This document shows, in pieces, positions 28,072 to 36,784 of a DNA stretch of 64,000 nt (positions within the stretch are counted from its first letter, which is position 1; each line of letters begins with the position of its first letter). Source of the stretch: Maribacter algarum (ex Lu et al. 2025) (nom. illeg.) (GTDB lineage: Bacteria > Bacteroidota > Bacteroidia > Flavobacteriales > Flavobacteriaceae); NCBI GenBank assembly GCA_947495915.1, contig CANMAW010000005.1, positions 186,001 through 250,000 on the forward strand. Direction: 5' to 3'. The translations under genes were made by a program, and so were the position numbers. The notes under the pieces were generated by a model. It saw only the letters and a program-made list of their open reading frames with translations. It searched no databases and was not told the DNA's origin.

Positions 28072-28821
28072 TTATAAAATTCGAATATCGTGGTTTCTGA
28101 ATGAGTTTAAGAGCTGATTTTCAGGCTCTAATTCGGTAATCATAGTATTAATCGCATTAATATCGCAGGTTTTATACCGATGCTGCGAATTTAATTTTTC
28201 TGAAATACATAACAATACTGTTTTTTTGGCAGATTTAATTACTGCTTTTTTGAGCTGTACAATATCCCAATCAAACTCCGTCAATCCACCTTGAGAATCA
28301 ACATACCCTGTTCCAATAAAGCTGTAATCAACCTTGATTTCAGAAAGATTATGTATAGCATTAGCCCCAATTGAAATTTGAGAATCTTTAGAGATTTGAC
28401 CTCCGATAAAGATAACAGTCACATTGGGTTTAGAAGAAAGTTCCATTGCTACAGGCAAACTCAAGGTAAAGCAAGTGAGTTCTAAAGTTGGCGGAATTAA
28501 TCGAGCTAATTCCAAACACGTAGTACCTCCATCAACGAAAATAACGCTCCCCTCTTTTAATATTGACACCGCCTTTTCTGCAATTTTAATTTTCTGGTCT
28601 AGTGCATAAATATTTGTATTTCTGGTACTATTGGTTGTAAAACCTAAAGAAATTGCTCCCCCATGTACTTTACGTAGTTTTTTATTGGCATCTAATTCTT
28701 TTACATCTCTTCGTACTGTATCTATACTCACATCTAAAGACTCTGCAATATCTGTTAACAGAATTCGATTGTGAAGTTCTACCTCATTCAAAATGGTTTG
28801 TTGTCGTTCTTCTTTTAACAT
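28072..28821 (-). CDS. DeoR-family sugar-phosphate-responsive repressor
   Basis: A 249-residue regulator with an N-terminal winged helix-turn-helix (about residues 1-57: LKEERQQTILNEV, LTDIAESLDVSIDTVRRDVKELDANKKLRKVHGGA). The C-terminal DeoR sensor domain has VIFVDGGTTCLELARLI, FIGGQISKDSQISIG, SFIGTGYVDSQGGLTE and KSAKKTVLL. I start at the ATG at 28819-28821; the frame is open further upstream, but an exact -7 promoter at 28841-28848 overlaps that extension. Its place between murQ and the divergent NagB-like gene suggests it senses an amino-sugar phosphate and controls both units. The effector is inferred. Confidence 0.92.
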   Translation of the reverse strand: MLKEERQQTILNEVELHNRILLTDIAESLDVSIDTVRRDVKELDANKKLRKVHGGAISLGFTTNSTRNTNIYALDQKIKIAEKAVSILKEGSVIFVDGGTTCLELARLIPPTLELTCFTLSLPVAMELSSKPNVTVIFIGGQISKDSQISIGANAIHNLSEIKVDYSFIGTGYVDSQGGLTEFDWDIVQLKKAVIKSAKKTVLLCISEKLNSQHRYKTCDINAINTMITELEPENQLLNSFRNHDIRIL

Positions 28822-28840
28822 AATTAATACACTAATAACG

Positions 28841-28848
28841 CAAATATA
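28841..28848 (-). promoter_or_regulatory. -7 promoter element for the deoR-murQ unit
   Basis: The minus strand reads TATATTTG, an exact TAnnTTTG match, ending 19 bases before the chosen DeoR start. No TTG is seen at the expected -33 distance. Confidence 0.55.
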
Positions 28849-28920
28849 GGCAATATTATAGTATGCCGTTTTGTTCAGGTTCAAGATTAAATAATCTTTA
28901 AATTATCATTAAAAAAGCAT

Positions 28921-28952
28921 AAAACAGCAAAATAAAACGCAAAAAACAGCAA
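28921..28952. repeat. Direct repeats in the deoR/nagB intergenic region, possible DeoR operator
   Basis: AAAACAGCAA occurs at 28921-28930 and again at 28943-28952, a 22-base period (about two helical turns), with a related AAAACGCAA at 28934-28942 between them. The array sits just upstream of the nagB-side -7 element and within 120 bases of the deoR promoter. It is a candidate operator for the DeoR protein encoded alongside. The repeats are plain in the sequence; the role is inferred. Confidence 0.45.
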
Positions 28953-28969
28953 TTAATTGTAAAATTGCA

Positions 28970-28977
28970 TACATTTG
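28970..28977 (+). promoter_or_regulatory. -7 promoter element for the NagB-like fusion gene
   Basis: TACATTTG is an exact TAnnTTTG match. It lies next to an in-frame ATG at 28979, which would be lost from the transcript, so it favours the ATG at 29027 as the start. Confidence 0.55.
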
Positions 28978-29026
28978 CATGATTCTAATTTTCACTATAG
29001 AACTAATTTCAAAGGCAGTAAAGAAT

Positions 29027-30958
29027 ATGATACCATCAGCAGAAACATCACAAAATAGTATTGATTTTAAACCTGTAGGACAGTTTGAAGAAACTAGATT
29101 CGAAAAAATTCATAATGTCATCTTTGCAGATTCCAACTGGGCATCAATCAAAGTAGCGCAAGAAATTGCAGCATTAATTAGAAAAAAACAGGCAGTAAAT
29201 AAATCATGTGTTTTAGGTTTAGCAACAGGTTCATCACCTATTCGTGTATATGAAGAATTAGTGCGAATGCACCAAGAAGAAGACTTAAGTTTCTTTAATG
29301 TAATAACTTTTAATTTGGATGAATATTTACCGATGGATGGAGATAATCATCAAAGCTATTGGTACTTCATGCATGAACATCTCTTCAATCATGTTGATAT
29401 TCCTAAAGGAAATATTAATATTCCAGATGGCACCATCTCTCATGAGAAAGTAATTGATTATTGCTTAGGCTACGAAAAAGCAATCAAAAAGGCAGGCGGA
29501 CTCGATTTTCAACTTTTAGGCATTGGTAGAAGTGGCCATGTTGGCTTTAACGAGCCGGGTTCTCATTATAATTCAGGTACAAGAGTAATAACACTTGATC
29601 ATATTACTAGAGTTGATGCGGCCCCTTCTTTCTTAGGTATTGATAACGTTCCTCGAAAAGCAATTACCATGGGTATTGCCACTGTTATGAGTGCAAAAAG
29701 AATTGTGCTTTTAGGCTGGGGAGAAAACAAAGCTGAAATAATTAAGCAAACCGTTGAAGGTGAAATATCATCACAGGTACCCGCCACCTATTTGCAAAAT
29801 CATAAGAACTGCACCTTTGTACTAGATACTGGTGCTGGTAGCAGATTAACTAGAAACGAAACACCATGGTTGGTTGATGAATCTTTAGCGTGGGACAAAG
29901 CCCTAACTTCTAAAGCAATCGTATGGTTATGCAGGGCCACCGAAAAATCTATTCTAAGTCTTACGGATAAAGATTATAACGACAATGGAATGTCTGGTCT
30001 ACTTAGTGTGCAAGATTCTTATGACTTAAACATAAAAATGTTCAATCAGTTGCAGCATACCATTACTGGGTGGCCTGGCGGAAAACCAAATTCTGATGAC
30101 ACTAGCAGACCAGAACGCGCAGAGCCAGCAAAAAAAAGAATCATTATTTTTAGCCCGCATCCTGATGATGATGTTATTTCAATGGGAGGTACATTCGATC
30201 GCTTGGTTGAACAAGGTCATGAAGTACATATTGCCTATCAAACTTCTGGAAACATTGCAGTCTCCGATACCGATGCGCTACGATATGCTGAAATATCAAA
30301 AAGAATATGTGTTTCTGAGGAAGCACAAACGATTATTGATACGATCAAAGAAAAAAAAGAAAGCAGTTTTGACTCCGTTGAAGTCAGAAAACTAAAAGGG
30401 AATATTCGCCGAGGAGAATCTTATGCTGCAACGCGATATTTGGGGCTTAATGATGAAAATGTACATTTTTTAGACCTTCCTTTCTATGAAACCGGTACCA
30501 TCAAAAAAAATAGTCTCACTGAAAAAGACATTGAAATAGTAATGGACATCATTAATGAAATCAAACCGCATCAAATTTATGCTGCTGGTGACTTGGCAGA
30601 TCCGCATGGCACACATAAAATATGTCTTGATGCTGTTTTTGAAGCTATGAAAAGAATGCAATCTAAAGAATTCATGAAAGACTGTTGGTTATGGTTATAT
30701 CGTGGAGCTTGGCATGAATGGGAAGTTAGCGAAATTGAAATGGCTGTACCGATGAGTCCGAGTCAAGTGTTGCGAAAACGAAATGCTATTTTTTGTCATC
30801 AATCGCAAAAAGACGGCGTGATGTTTCAAGGTGATGATTCAAGAGAATTTTGGATGCGCGCTGAAGAACGCAATAAGAATACTGCAGCTACATACAGAGC
30901 ACTTGGGCTGTCAGATTACGCTGCAATGGAAGCTTTTGTATGTCACAAGTTTGAATAA
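29027..30958 (+). CDS. nagB: NagB-like glucosamine-6-phosphate deaminase fused to a PIG-L/LmbE deacetylase domain
   Basis: A 643-residue two-domain protein. Residues about 30-290 match glucosamine-6-phosphate deaminase: GLATGSSPIRVYEELV, FNLDEY with Asp98, GRSGHVGFNEPGS with His171 and Glu176. E. coli NagB has Asp141 in the DGH motif; here that position is Ser169. Residues about 370-640 form a PIG-L/LmbE domain with the metal motif SPHPDDD (His378, Asp380-382) and DPHGTH (527-530). These residues suggest a zinc deacetylase. The fusion form is typical of Bacteroidota NagB-like proteins. Its job is probably conversion of GlcNAc-6-P or GlcN-6-P, but the Ser change makes plain deaminase activity uncertain. 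Start chosen after the promoter at 28970. Confidence 0.9.
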   Translation: MIPSAETSQNSIDFKPVGQFEETRFEKIHNVIFADSNWASIKVAQEIAALIRKKQAVNKSCVLGLATGSSPIRVYEELVRMHQEEDLSFFNVITFNLDEYLPMDGDNHQSYWYFMHEHLFNHVDIPKGNINIPDGTISHEKVIDYCLGYEKAIKKAGGLDFQLLGIGRSGHVGFNEPGSHYNSGTRVITLDHITRVDAAPSFLGIDNVPRKAITMGIATVMSAKRIVLLGWGENKAEIIKQTVEGEISSQVPATYLQNHKNCTFVLDTGAGSRLTRNETPWLVDESLAWDKALTSKAIVWLCRATEKSILSLTDKDYNDNGMSGLLSVQDSYDLNIKMFNQLQHTITGWPGGKPNSDDTSRPERAEPAKKRIIIFSPHPDDDVISMGGTFDRLVEQGHEVHIAYQTSGNIAVSDTDALRYAEISKRICVSEEAQTIIDTIKEKKESSFDSVEVRKLKGNIRRGESYAATRYLGLNDENVHFLDLPFYETGTIKKNSLTEKDIEIVMDIINEIKPHQIYAAGDLADPHGTHKICLDAVFEAMKRMQSKEFMKDCWLWLYRGAWHEWEVSEIEMAVPMSPSQVLRKRNAIFCHQSQKDGVMFQGDDSREFWMRAEERNKNTAATYRALGLSDYAAMEAFVCHKFE

Positions 30959-30978
30959 TTTTCCCTTACATAATTTTA

Positions 30979-31016
30979 AAGGCCTATTTTTAATGCGAAA
31001 TAGACCTTCTTTTTTT
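30979..31016 (+). terminator. Terminator or attenuator between nagB and the GHL10 gene
   Basis: A stem AAGGcCTATTT/AAATAGaCCTT with one mismatch and an eight-base loop, followed by C and seven T. It ends only four bases before the next ATG, so it separates or attenuates nagB from the downstream operon. Confidence 0.7.
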
Positions 31017-31020
31017 ACCT

Positions 31021-32523
31021 ATGATTCGACCATTACTTTTACTAACGCTATTCATTTGTTTATCATCTTGTAACGCGTTTAAAAACGTACCACAACCAAC
31101 AACAGAATTCAGAGGCTTTTGGGTAGCTACTGTAGTTAACATTGATTGGCCAAAACATAGCGCTGATAATATGGCTAAAAAGAAAGCCGACTTCCTAAAA
31201 ATTTTAGATTTCTATGAAGACCTCAACTTTAATACAGCAATCGTTCAAGTACGTACTGCTGGTGATGCCTTTTATAAGTCAAATCATGCGCCGTGGTCTC
31301 GGTTTTTAACAGGTACAGAAGGTACTCCTCCAAATTCTCAAACTAGCCTTCTTGAATGGATGATTAATGAAACACATCAACGAGGAATGGAATTTCATGC
31401 TTGGTTAAACCCGTATCGTGCAACCTTTGATTTAAAAACTGAAATACTCAGTGATGATCATGATTATAATATACATCCCGAATGGATGTTGAAATATGGC
31501 AAGAAATATTACTACAATCCTGGGTTACCAGAAGTTCAAGAACACATGACTGCTATTATTGAAGAAATTGTTACCAACTTTGATATTGACGGGGTTCATT
31601 ACGATGATTATTTCTATCCATATACGATCAAAGGTGAAGTATTTAATGATGATATTTCCTTTTACAACTGTGCCTTGCCTGATCAAGATTTAGCGGATTG
31701 GCGACGAAGCAATATTGATTCTTTGATCAAAAAAAGTTACAATGTCATCAAAGACACAAAACCTTGGGTGCAGTTTGGTGTTAGTCCGTTTGGAGTGTGG
31801 AAAAACAAAGCCACCGACCCAAAAGGTTCTGATACCAAAGCTGGACAAACGACTTACGATAACTTGTACGCTGACCCTTTACTTTGGATGCAAAATGGAT
31901 GGCTAGATTATATCGTTCCACAAGTTTATTGGAGTATGAACCTTCCCGTAGCTTCACATGAAAAAATAGTCAACTGGTGGGCCAACAACACTACAGGTAC
32001 AAAGCTATATATTGGTAATGGCCCCTACAAAATAAGAAACAATAGCGATAAAGCTTGGGATAATAAAAAGGAACTTCCCAATCAAATAGCATTAGCACGA
32101 GAAACCAATGAAGTTCAAGGAAATGTGTTTTTTAGTGCTAAAAGTTTAATGGTAGAAAACGAAGATGTAGTGCGAATATTAAAGCGCAAATTATACAAAC
32201 ACAAAGTGTTACATCCATCACCGATTTTAGAATCTAAACCCAAGTTGACAACCCCTACCCTCACGGCTGTAAGATCTAAAAATCAAGGAATAGAGTTAAC
32301 TTTTCGTGATTTAGAATCTTATCATTTTGCCTACATCTATCCTGAAAAGGATAACTTACAAACCAACAAAAAACTGTTAGAACAGATTTTTACAGGTGGT
32401 GCTTCTACATTTCGTATCAAGGCAAAAAAAGCTACCAAAAAGAAGAGGGTTCGTATCGTATTTACTGATAAGTATGGAAGCCTATCCGAACCAATAATTG
32501 TACATTTAAACCAAACCAACTAA
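31021..32523 (+). CDS. GHL10-family (DUF187, DigH-like) glycoside hydrolase lipoprotein
   Basis: A 500-residue lipoprotein (MIRPLLLLTLFICLSSCNAF) with the glycosyl-hydrolase-like 10 domain: EFRGFWVATVVNIDWP, FNTAIVQVRTAGDAFYKS, GMEFHAWLNPYR, DIDGVHYDDYFYPY, WVQFGVSPFGVW and DYIVPQVYWSMN. The carboxylates in VHYDDYFYP are candidates for catalysis. E. coli DigH (YddW), in the same family, cuts denuded peptidoglycan glycan strands. That fits the permease, hexosaminidase and kinase genes that follow. A C-terminal Ig- or FN3-like region follows residue 400. The AmpG-like gene begins two bases after the stop. Confidence 0.9.
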   Translation: MIRPLLLLTLFICLSSCNAFKNVPQPTTEFRGFWVATVVNIDWPKHSADNMAKKKADFLKILDFYEDLNFNTAIVQVRTAGDAFYKSNHAPWSRFLTGTEGTPPNSQTSLLEWMINETHQRGMEFHAWLNPYRATFDLKTEILSDDHDYNIHPEWMLKYGKKYYYNPGLPEVQEHMTAIIEEIVTNFDIDGVHYDDYFYPYTIKGEVFNDDISFYNCALPDQDLADWRRSNIDSLIKKSYNVIKDTKPWVQFGVSPFGVWKNKATDPKGSDTKAGQTTYDNLYADPLLWMQNGWLDYIVPQVYWSMNLPVASHEKIVNWWANNTTGTKLYIGNGPYKIRNNSDKAWDNKKELPNQIALARETNEVQGNVFFSAKSLMVENEDVVRILKRKLYKHKVLHPSPILESKPKLTTPTLTAVRSKNQGIELTFRDLESYHFAYIYPEKDNLQTNKKLLEQIFTGGASTFRIKAKKATKKKRVRIVFTDKYGSLSEPIIVHLNQTN

Positions 32524-32524
32524 C

Positions 32525-33796
32525 ATGATTAAAAAAAATAAATGGGCTTGGGCATGGGTACCCACCTTATACTTCGCTCAAGGCTTACCATATGCTCTGG
32601 TAGTTACGGTTTCAGTTATCATGTACAAAAAATTAGGGTTTAGCAATGCTGACCTTGGCCTGTATACTAGCTTACTTTATCTCCCATGGGTGATTAAACC
32701 ATTATGGAGTCCGTTTGTAGATTTAAAAAGCACAAAACGCAATTGGTTTCTAGGCATGCAATTGCTAGCGTCAGTAGCTTTATTGGCGATTGGTTTGACT
32801 TTACCTACCAATATTTTTTTCGTAACCAGTCTCGCCTGTTTTTGGATGGTCGCCTTCGCATCAGCTACCAATGACATTGCCACTGATGGGTACTACATGA
32901 TAGGCTTGACAGAAGAAAAGCAGTCTTTTTTCGTAGGTCTTCGAAGTGTGTTTTATAAGCTAGCCAGCGTCACCGGTCAAGGACTTTTGGTCGTATTGGC
33001 TGGCACTTTAGAGCAGTATTATGGCGATAACACCAAAGCGTGGTCTATGACCATGATTTGTGCCGGTACACTCGTGTTATTAATGACCATCACGAATTTC
33101 TTTACCACCCCTAAATTCGAGACTTCGAGTTCTATTACTTTAGAAAAACCTAAGGGATTTTTTGAAGTTTTCATATCTTTTTTCAAGAAACCTGGCATGG
33201 GTATGGCCATCACATTTATCCTTTTTTTTAGATTAGGAGAATCGCAACTAGTCAAAATGGCCTCTCCCTTTTTGCTTGATCCAACATCGGTTGGGGGACT
33301 CGGTTATTCAACTTCAGAAGTCGGGACCATTTATGGTACCATTGGCGTAATCTTTCTAACGGTTGGCGGTATTTTAGGGGGAATTTTGATTTCTAGAGAT
33401 GGATTAAAAAAATGGATGCTACCGATGCTCATTAGCCTTAATGCGCCAAATGCCTTGTACGCTTTATTAGCCATTACCGGAACCAACAGCGCGATCGCCG
33501 TAACCGGAACCGTCATAGTGGAGCAATTTGGCTATGGATTCGGTATAGCTGGTTTCATGGTTTATCTAATTTATGTTGCTGAAGGAAATTCTAAAACTTC
33601 CCATTATGCCCTTGCTACTGGTTTTATGGCTTTGGGTATGATGCTTCCGGGATTAATCAGTGGTTTTATGCAAGAATGGCTCGGTTATGATGGTTTTTTC
33701 ATTTGGGTCGTGCTTGCAGCATTACCGGCGTTCATCCTTCTAAAATTTATCAAATACCCACCTAATTTTGGAAAAGCACGAGAAACCAATGAATAG
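32525..33796 (+). CDS. AmpG-like major facilitator permease for muropeptides
   Basis: A 423-residue membrane protein of about 12 helices with the AmpG/PAT-type opening WVPTLYFAQGLPYALVVTVS. The early LGLYTSLLYLPWVIKPLWSPFVDL follows, then FASATNDIATDGYY and GFGIAGFMVYLIYVAEG. AmpG imports anhydromuropeptides from periplasm to cytoplasm. Its position between a putative peptidoglycan glycosidase and the nagZ and anmK genes strongly supports that role here, although direct sugar substrates such as anhydroMurNAc-containing disaccharides are equally possible. It overlaps the next gene by eight bases. Confidence 0.88.
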   Translation: MIKKNKWAWAWVPTLYFAQGLPYALVVTVSVIMYKKLGFSNADLGLYTSLLYLPWVIKPLWSPFVDLKSTKRNWFLGMQLLASVALLAIGLTLPTNIFFVTSLACFWMVAFASATNDIATDGYYMIGLTEEKQSFFVGLRSVFYKLASVTGQGLLVVLAGTLEQYYGDNTKAWSMTMICAGTLVLLMTITNFFTTPKFETSSSITLEKPKGFFEVFISFFKKPGMGMAITFILFFRLGESQLVKMASPFLLDPTSVGGLGYSTSEVGTIYGTIGVIFLTVGGILGGILISRDGLKKWMLPMLISLNAPNALYALLAITGTNSAIAVTGTVIVEQFGYGFGIAGFMVYLIYVAEGNSKTSHYALATGFMALGMMLPGLISGFMQEWLGYDGFFIWVVLAALPAFILLKFIKYPPNFGKARETNE

Positions 33797-35360
33797 TTTA
33801 ATGACATACAAAGAAGTTAATACTCAAATGACTTTAAAAGAGAAAATTGGTCAATTGTTTATGCCTGCCGCTTTCATCAATGATTCGGAAGAGGAGATTC
33901 AAAAACTAGAGGTATTAATAAAAAATTACGGCGTAGGTTCACTTTGCTTTTTTCACAGTCGAGCAAGTGCCGCAACCAACTATGAAGGTAAAAAAGAAGT
34001 TGTTTTTAATGACAATAGCTTTGAAACCCTAAAGCAATTAATTAAGCGCTATCAAAAGGTATCGAAACACCCCTTATTAATTGCCATCGATGCAGAATGG
34101 GGACTTGCAATGCGAATAGAAAATACACCGCAATACCCTTATGCTATTACTTTAGGCGCCATTCATGAGAATAATGAATTGATTTTTGAAGTGGGGCAAG
34201 CTATTGCCAAAGATTGTAAAGCTGCGGGTATTCATTGGAATTTAGCACCTTGTGTTGATATCAATAATAATCCAAATAATCCTGTAATTGGGTATCGCTC
34301 ATTTGGTGAAAATAAAAAAGAAGTGGCTCAAAAGGCATTGGCCTTTGTAAAAGGTACCGAAAGCGAAGGTGTCTTGACAAGCATAAAGCATTTTCCTGGC
34401 CATGGTGATACCGCAACTGACTCACATTTAGGGCTTCCGCTAATTGAAAAATCAAAAGATGAGCTGATAGCTAATGAACTATTTCCTTTTCAAAAAATTA
34501 TTGATGAAGGGGTAGATTCTGTAATGGTCGGTCACCTCTCTGTACCATCACTTGCAAATGGTCGTACAACTTCGTCCAGCATTTCTAAAGAGATCATCAA
34601 AGGAGTTTTAAGAACCGAGATGGGCTATAAAGGTGTAGTTATTTCCGATGCTTTGAACATGCACGCTGTTTCTAAAAATTATCCTGAAAAAGGAGAACTA
34701 GAATGGCTTGCCTTTGATGCCGGAAATGATGTTTTATGTTTTGCTGAAAATATTCCCGAAGCGATAGAAACTATCTTCCTAAAGGCCAATGAAACACAAA
34801 TTAAGGAGAGTTTTGAAAGAGTATGGACATTAAAAGAGAAAGCCTTAAAATCGGTTTCTGCTGCCAATACTGATCTTAATATTAGTACTGCTCTAAACCA
34901 TAAACTAGCAGAGAAAAGTTTGACCTTTTTAAAAGGAACTGCACCTGAACTTTCTAATTTTCGGGCGACCAACTTTTGTACATTAACCATCAAACGATCT
35001 GATGCAACCGTGAGCAAAGCGGATATTTTAGCTAGTTTAGAGGAATCAAAAAAAGAAATGCATCTAGAGAAAGAGGTGCTTATTTTACTGACACCCCCAC
35101 AGGTAAAACCAGTCGATAATTTTGGTTTGCTACAAGCGGAAATTGACCTCATAAATGAATTGTCAATTACTAAAAATGTAGCGCTATACCTTTTTGGAAA
35201 TCCCTATATATTATACCTTTTCAACCTATCAGCCATGAAAATAGTAGTAATCGCATATCAAGATTTCACTTCATTTCAAGAGGTCGCAACAGCACATTTT
35301 TTAGGTAAAATAACCGCTGAAGGCAAATTACCTATTTCTATAAATCAGCAAACAAAATGA
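33789..35360 (+). CDS. nagZ: GH3 beta-N-acetylhexosaminidase (NagZ-like)
   Basis: A 523-residue family-3 hydrolase. It contains the NagZ signature KHFPGHGDTATDSH, with the His-Asp pair used as acid/base in NagZ, and VVISDALNMHAVS with the predicted nucleophile Asp287. The DAEWGLAMR and HWNLAPCVDINNNP segments are also family-typical. There is no signal peptide, so it is cytoplasmic, unlike many exported Bacteroidota GH3 proteins. It would split GlcNAc from anhydroMurNAc after import. About 150 residues extend beyond the catalytic barrel. The start is ATG 33789, overlapping the permease gene; ATG 33801 is an alternative. It overlaps anmK by ATGA. Confidence 0.92.
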   Translation: MNSLMTYKEVNTQMTLKEKIGQLFMPAAFINDSEEEIQKLEVLIKNYGVGSLCFFHSRASAATNYEGKKEVVFNDNSFETLKQLIKRYQKVSKHPLLIAIDAEWGLAMRIENTPQYPYAITLGAIHENNELIFEVGQAIAKDCKAAGIHWNLAPCVDINNNPNNPVIGYRSFGENKKEVAQKALAFVKGTESEGVLTSIKHFPGHGDTATDSHLGLPLIEKSKDELIANELFPFQKIIDEGVDSVMVGHLSVPSLANGRTTSSSISKEIIKGVLRTEMGYKGVVISDALNMHAVSKNYPEKGELEWLAFDAGNDVLCFAENIPEAIETIFLKANETQIKESFERVWTLKEKALKSVSAANTDLNISTALNHKLAEKSLTFLKGTAPELSNFRATNFCTLTIKRSDATVSKADILASLEESKKEMHLEKEVLILLTPPQVKPVDNFGLLQAEIDLINELSITKNVALYLFGNPYILYLFNLSAMKIVVIAYQDFTSFQEVATAHFLGKITAEGKLPISINQQTK

Positions 35361-36433
35361 AAACTTTTAAAATACTCGGACTCATGTCAGGCACTTCGCT
35401 TGACGGATTAGATTTATGCTATTGCCACCTTTCAAAAAATGAAGATCAATGGTCTTTTGAAATTATCAAAACTGATAGCATTTCATATACAACTGAGATG
35501 CAATCCGAATTAAAAAATTCCATTTTTCTCAAAGCAGTTGATCTATTAGAATTCCATAATACCTATGGCACTTGGTTGGGAGCTCAGGCAAAAACCTTTA
35601 TTTCAAAACACCAATTAGAAGTTGATTATATTGCCAGTCACGGTCATACTTCACACCACCAACCACAAAACGGAATTACATTTCAAATGGGGTCAGGTCA
35701 ACATTTGGCTAATGAAAGTGCCCATAAAGTAATCTGTGATTTTAGAACCAATGATGTTGCTTTAGGCGGGCAAGGTGCTCCGCTAGTTCCTATTGGGGAT
35801 CAACTCTTTTTTAATGAATATGATTTTTGTTTGAATTTAGGGGGAATTAGTAATATTTCTCTCGTTCAAAATGGAAAACGTATTGCTTACGACATTGGTT
35901 TAGCCAATATGATATTGAATTATATCACCAACAAAATCGATTTAAATTACGACAATGAAGGTCAACTTGCTCGAAGTGGAACTATCAACAAAACAATGCT
36001 AGCAGAACTAAATGCTCTCAATTACTATTTATTGCCACACCCAAAGTCTATAGGTTATGAATGGTTTGTAGAAAAAGTAGCGCCTATCGTTGACGCAACA
36101 GATGATACTACAGAAAATCTGCTCCATACAGCAGTACATCATATTTGTGAAAAAATTGCACAGCAAGTAGAACTTAATGCGGTTCAAGATGAAAATTCGT
36201 TGTTTGTAACTGGCGGCGGTGCCTTGAATGATTTTCTTATTGAAACTTTACAACAGAAACTAGGTGCTCGTACTCAAGTTGTTGTTCCTGAAAAAATACT
36301 TATTGAATTTAAAGAAGCCTTAGTGTTTGCTTTAATGGGTGCTCTAAGAATGGAGCAAGAAATAAATGTTTTAAAATCAGTTACCGGAGCCAAAAGAGAT
36401 TCATCTAGTGGCGTTCTATATTTACCAAACTAG
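35357..36433 (+). CDS. anmK: Anhydro-N-acetylmuramic acid kinase AnmK
   Basis: Phosphorylates and opens 1,6-anhydroMurNAc to MurNAc-6-phosphate, the MurQ substrate. The 358-residue ASKHA-fold kinase begins LGLMSGTSLDGLDL. It contains IASHGHTSHHQPQ, CDFRTNDVALGGQGAPLVPIGD, NLGGISNISL, YDIGLANMILNYI and FVTGGGALNDFLIETL. It overlaps nagZ by four bases (ATGA), indicating translational coupling. Together with murQ on the facing strand it completes the anhydroMurNAc route. Confidence 0.96.
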   Translation: MKTFKILGLMSGTSLDGLDLCYCHLSKNEDQWSFEIIKTDSISYTTEMQSELKNSIFLKAVDLLEFHNTYGTWLGAQAKTFISKHQLEVDYIASHGHTSHHQPQNGITFQMGSGQHLANESAHKVICDFRTNDVALGGQGAPLVPIGDQLFFNEYDFCLNLGGISNISLVQNGKRIAYDIGLANMILNYITNKIDLNYDNEGQLARSGTINKTMLAELNALNYYLLPHPKSIGYEWFVEKVAPIVDATDDTTENLLHTAVHHICEKIAQQVELNAVQDENSLFVTGGGALNDFLIETLQQKLGARTQVVVPEKILIEFKEALVFALMGALRMEQEINVLKSVTGAKRDSSSGVLYLPN

Positions 36434-36438
36434 TTTTG
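36431..36438 (+). promoter_or_regulatory. Possible -7 promoter for the DUF4212-symporter unit
   Basis: TAGTTTTG matches TAnnTTTG exactly and begins on the anmK stop codon, 44 bases before the DUF4212 start. There is no clear -33 TTG, and chance occurrence is possible. Confidence 0.35.
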
Positions 36439-36482
36439 AGAGAATTACCTATCTTAGAAATGTTATTTTAAAACCGCTACTT

Positions 36483-36743
36483 ATGACCGATAAACAATCA
36501 AAAGCAAAAGGCTACTGGAAAGAAAATCTCAAGTACCTTTTTATCTTACTTGCAATATGGTTTATGGTTTCGTATTGCGCTGGAATTCTTTTCAAAGATG
36601 CTCTTGACGCTATTCAAGTAGGGGGATTCAAACTAGGTTTTTGGTTTGCCCAACAAGGCTCTATTTATGTTTTTGTTATTCTGATTTTCGTATACGTCAA
36701 GTTGATGAACAAACTAGATAAAAAATACGGTTACGACGAATAA
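36483..36743 (+). CDS. DUF4212 small subunit of a sodium/solute symporter
   Basis: An 86-residue membrane protein with two helices: YLFILLAIWFMVSYCAGILF and GSIYVFVILIFVYVKLMNKL. The motif GFKLGFWFAQQGSIYVFV is typical of DUF4212, which almost always pairs with an SSS-family symporter, as here. I use the ATG at 36483; an upstream in-frame ATG at 36408 would overlap anmK and adds a non-family leader. It probably supports assembly or function of the next gene. Confidence 0.9.
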   Translation: MTDKQSKAKGYWKENLKYLFILLAIWFMVSYCAGILFKDALDAIQVGGFKLGFWFAQQGSIYVFVILIFVYVKLMNKLDKKYGYDE

Positions 36744-36784
36744 CCGGTTCGAACAGCAAAATAACATAACCAACAAGCAAGACT

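Noticed and set aside
34679-35152. A 157-codon minus-strand frame opposite the GH3 gene
   Set aside because: Ser-rich low-information sequence exactly antisense to a well-supported enzyme, with no start signal.
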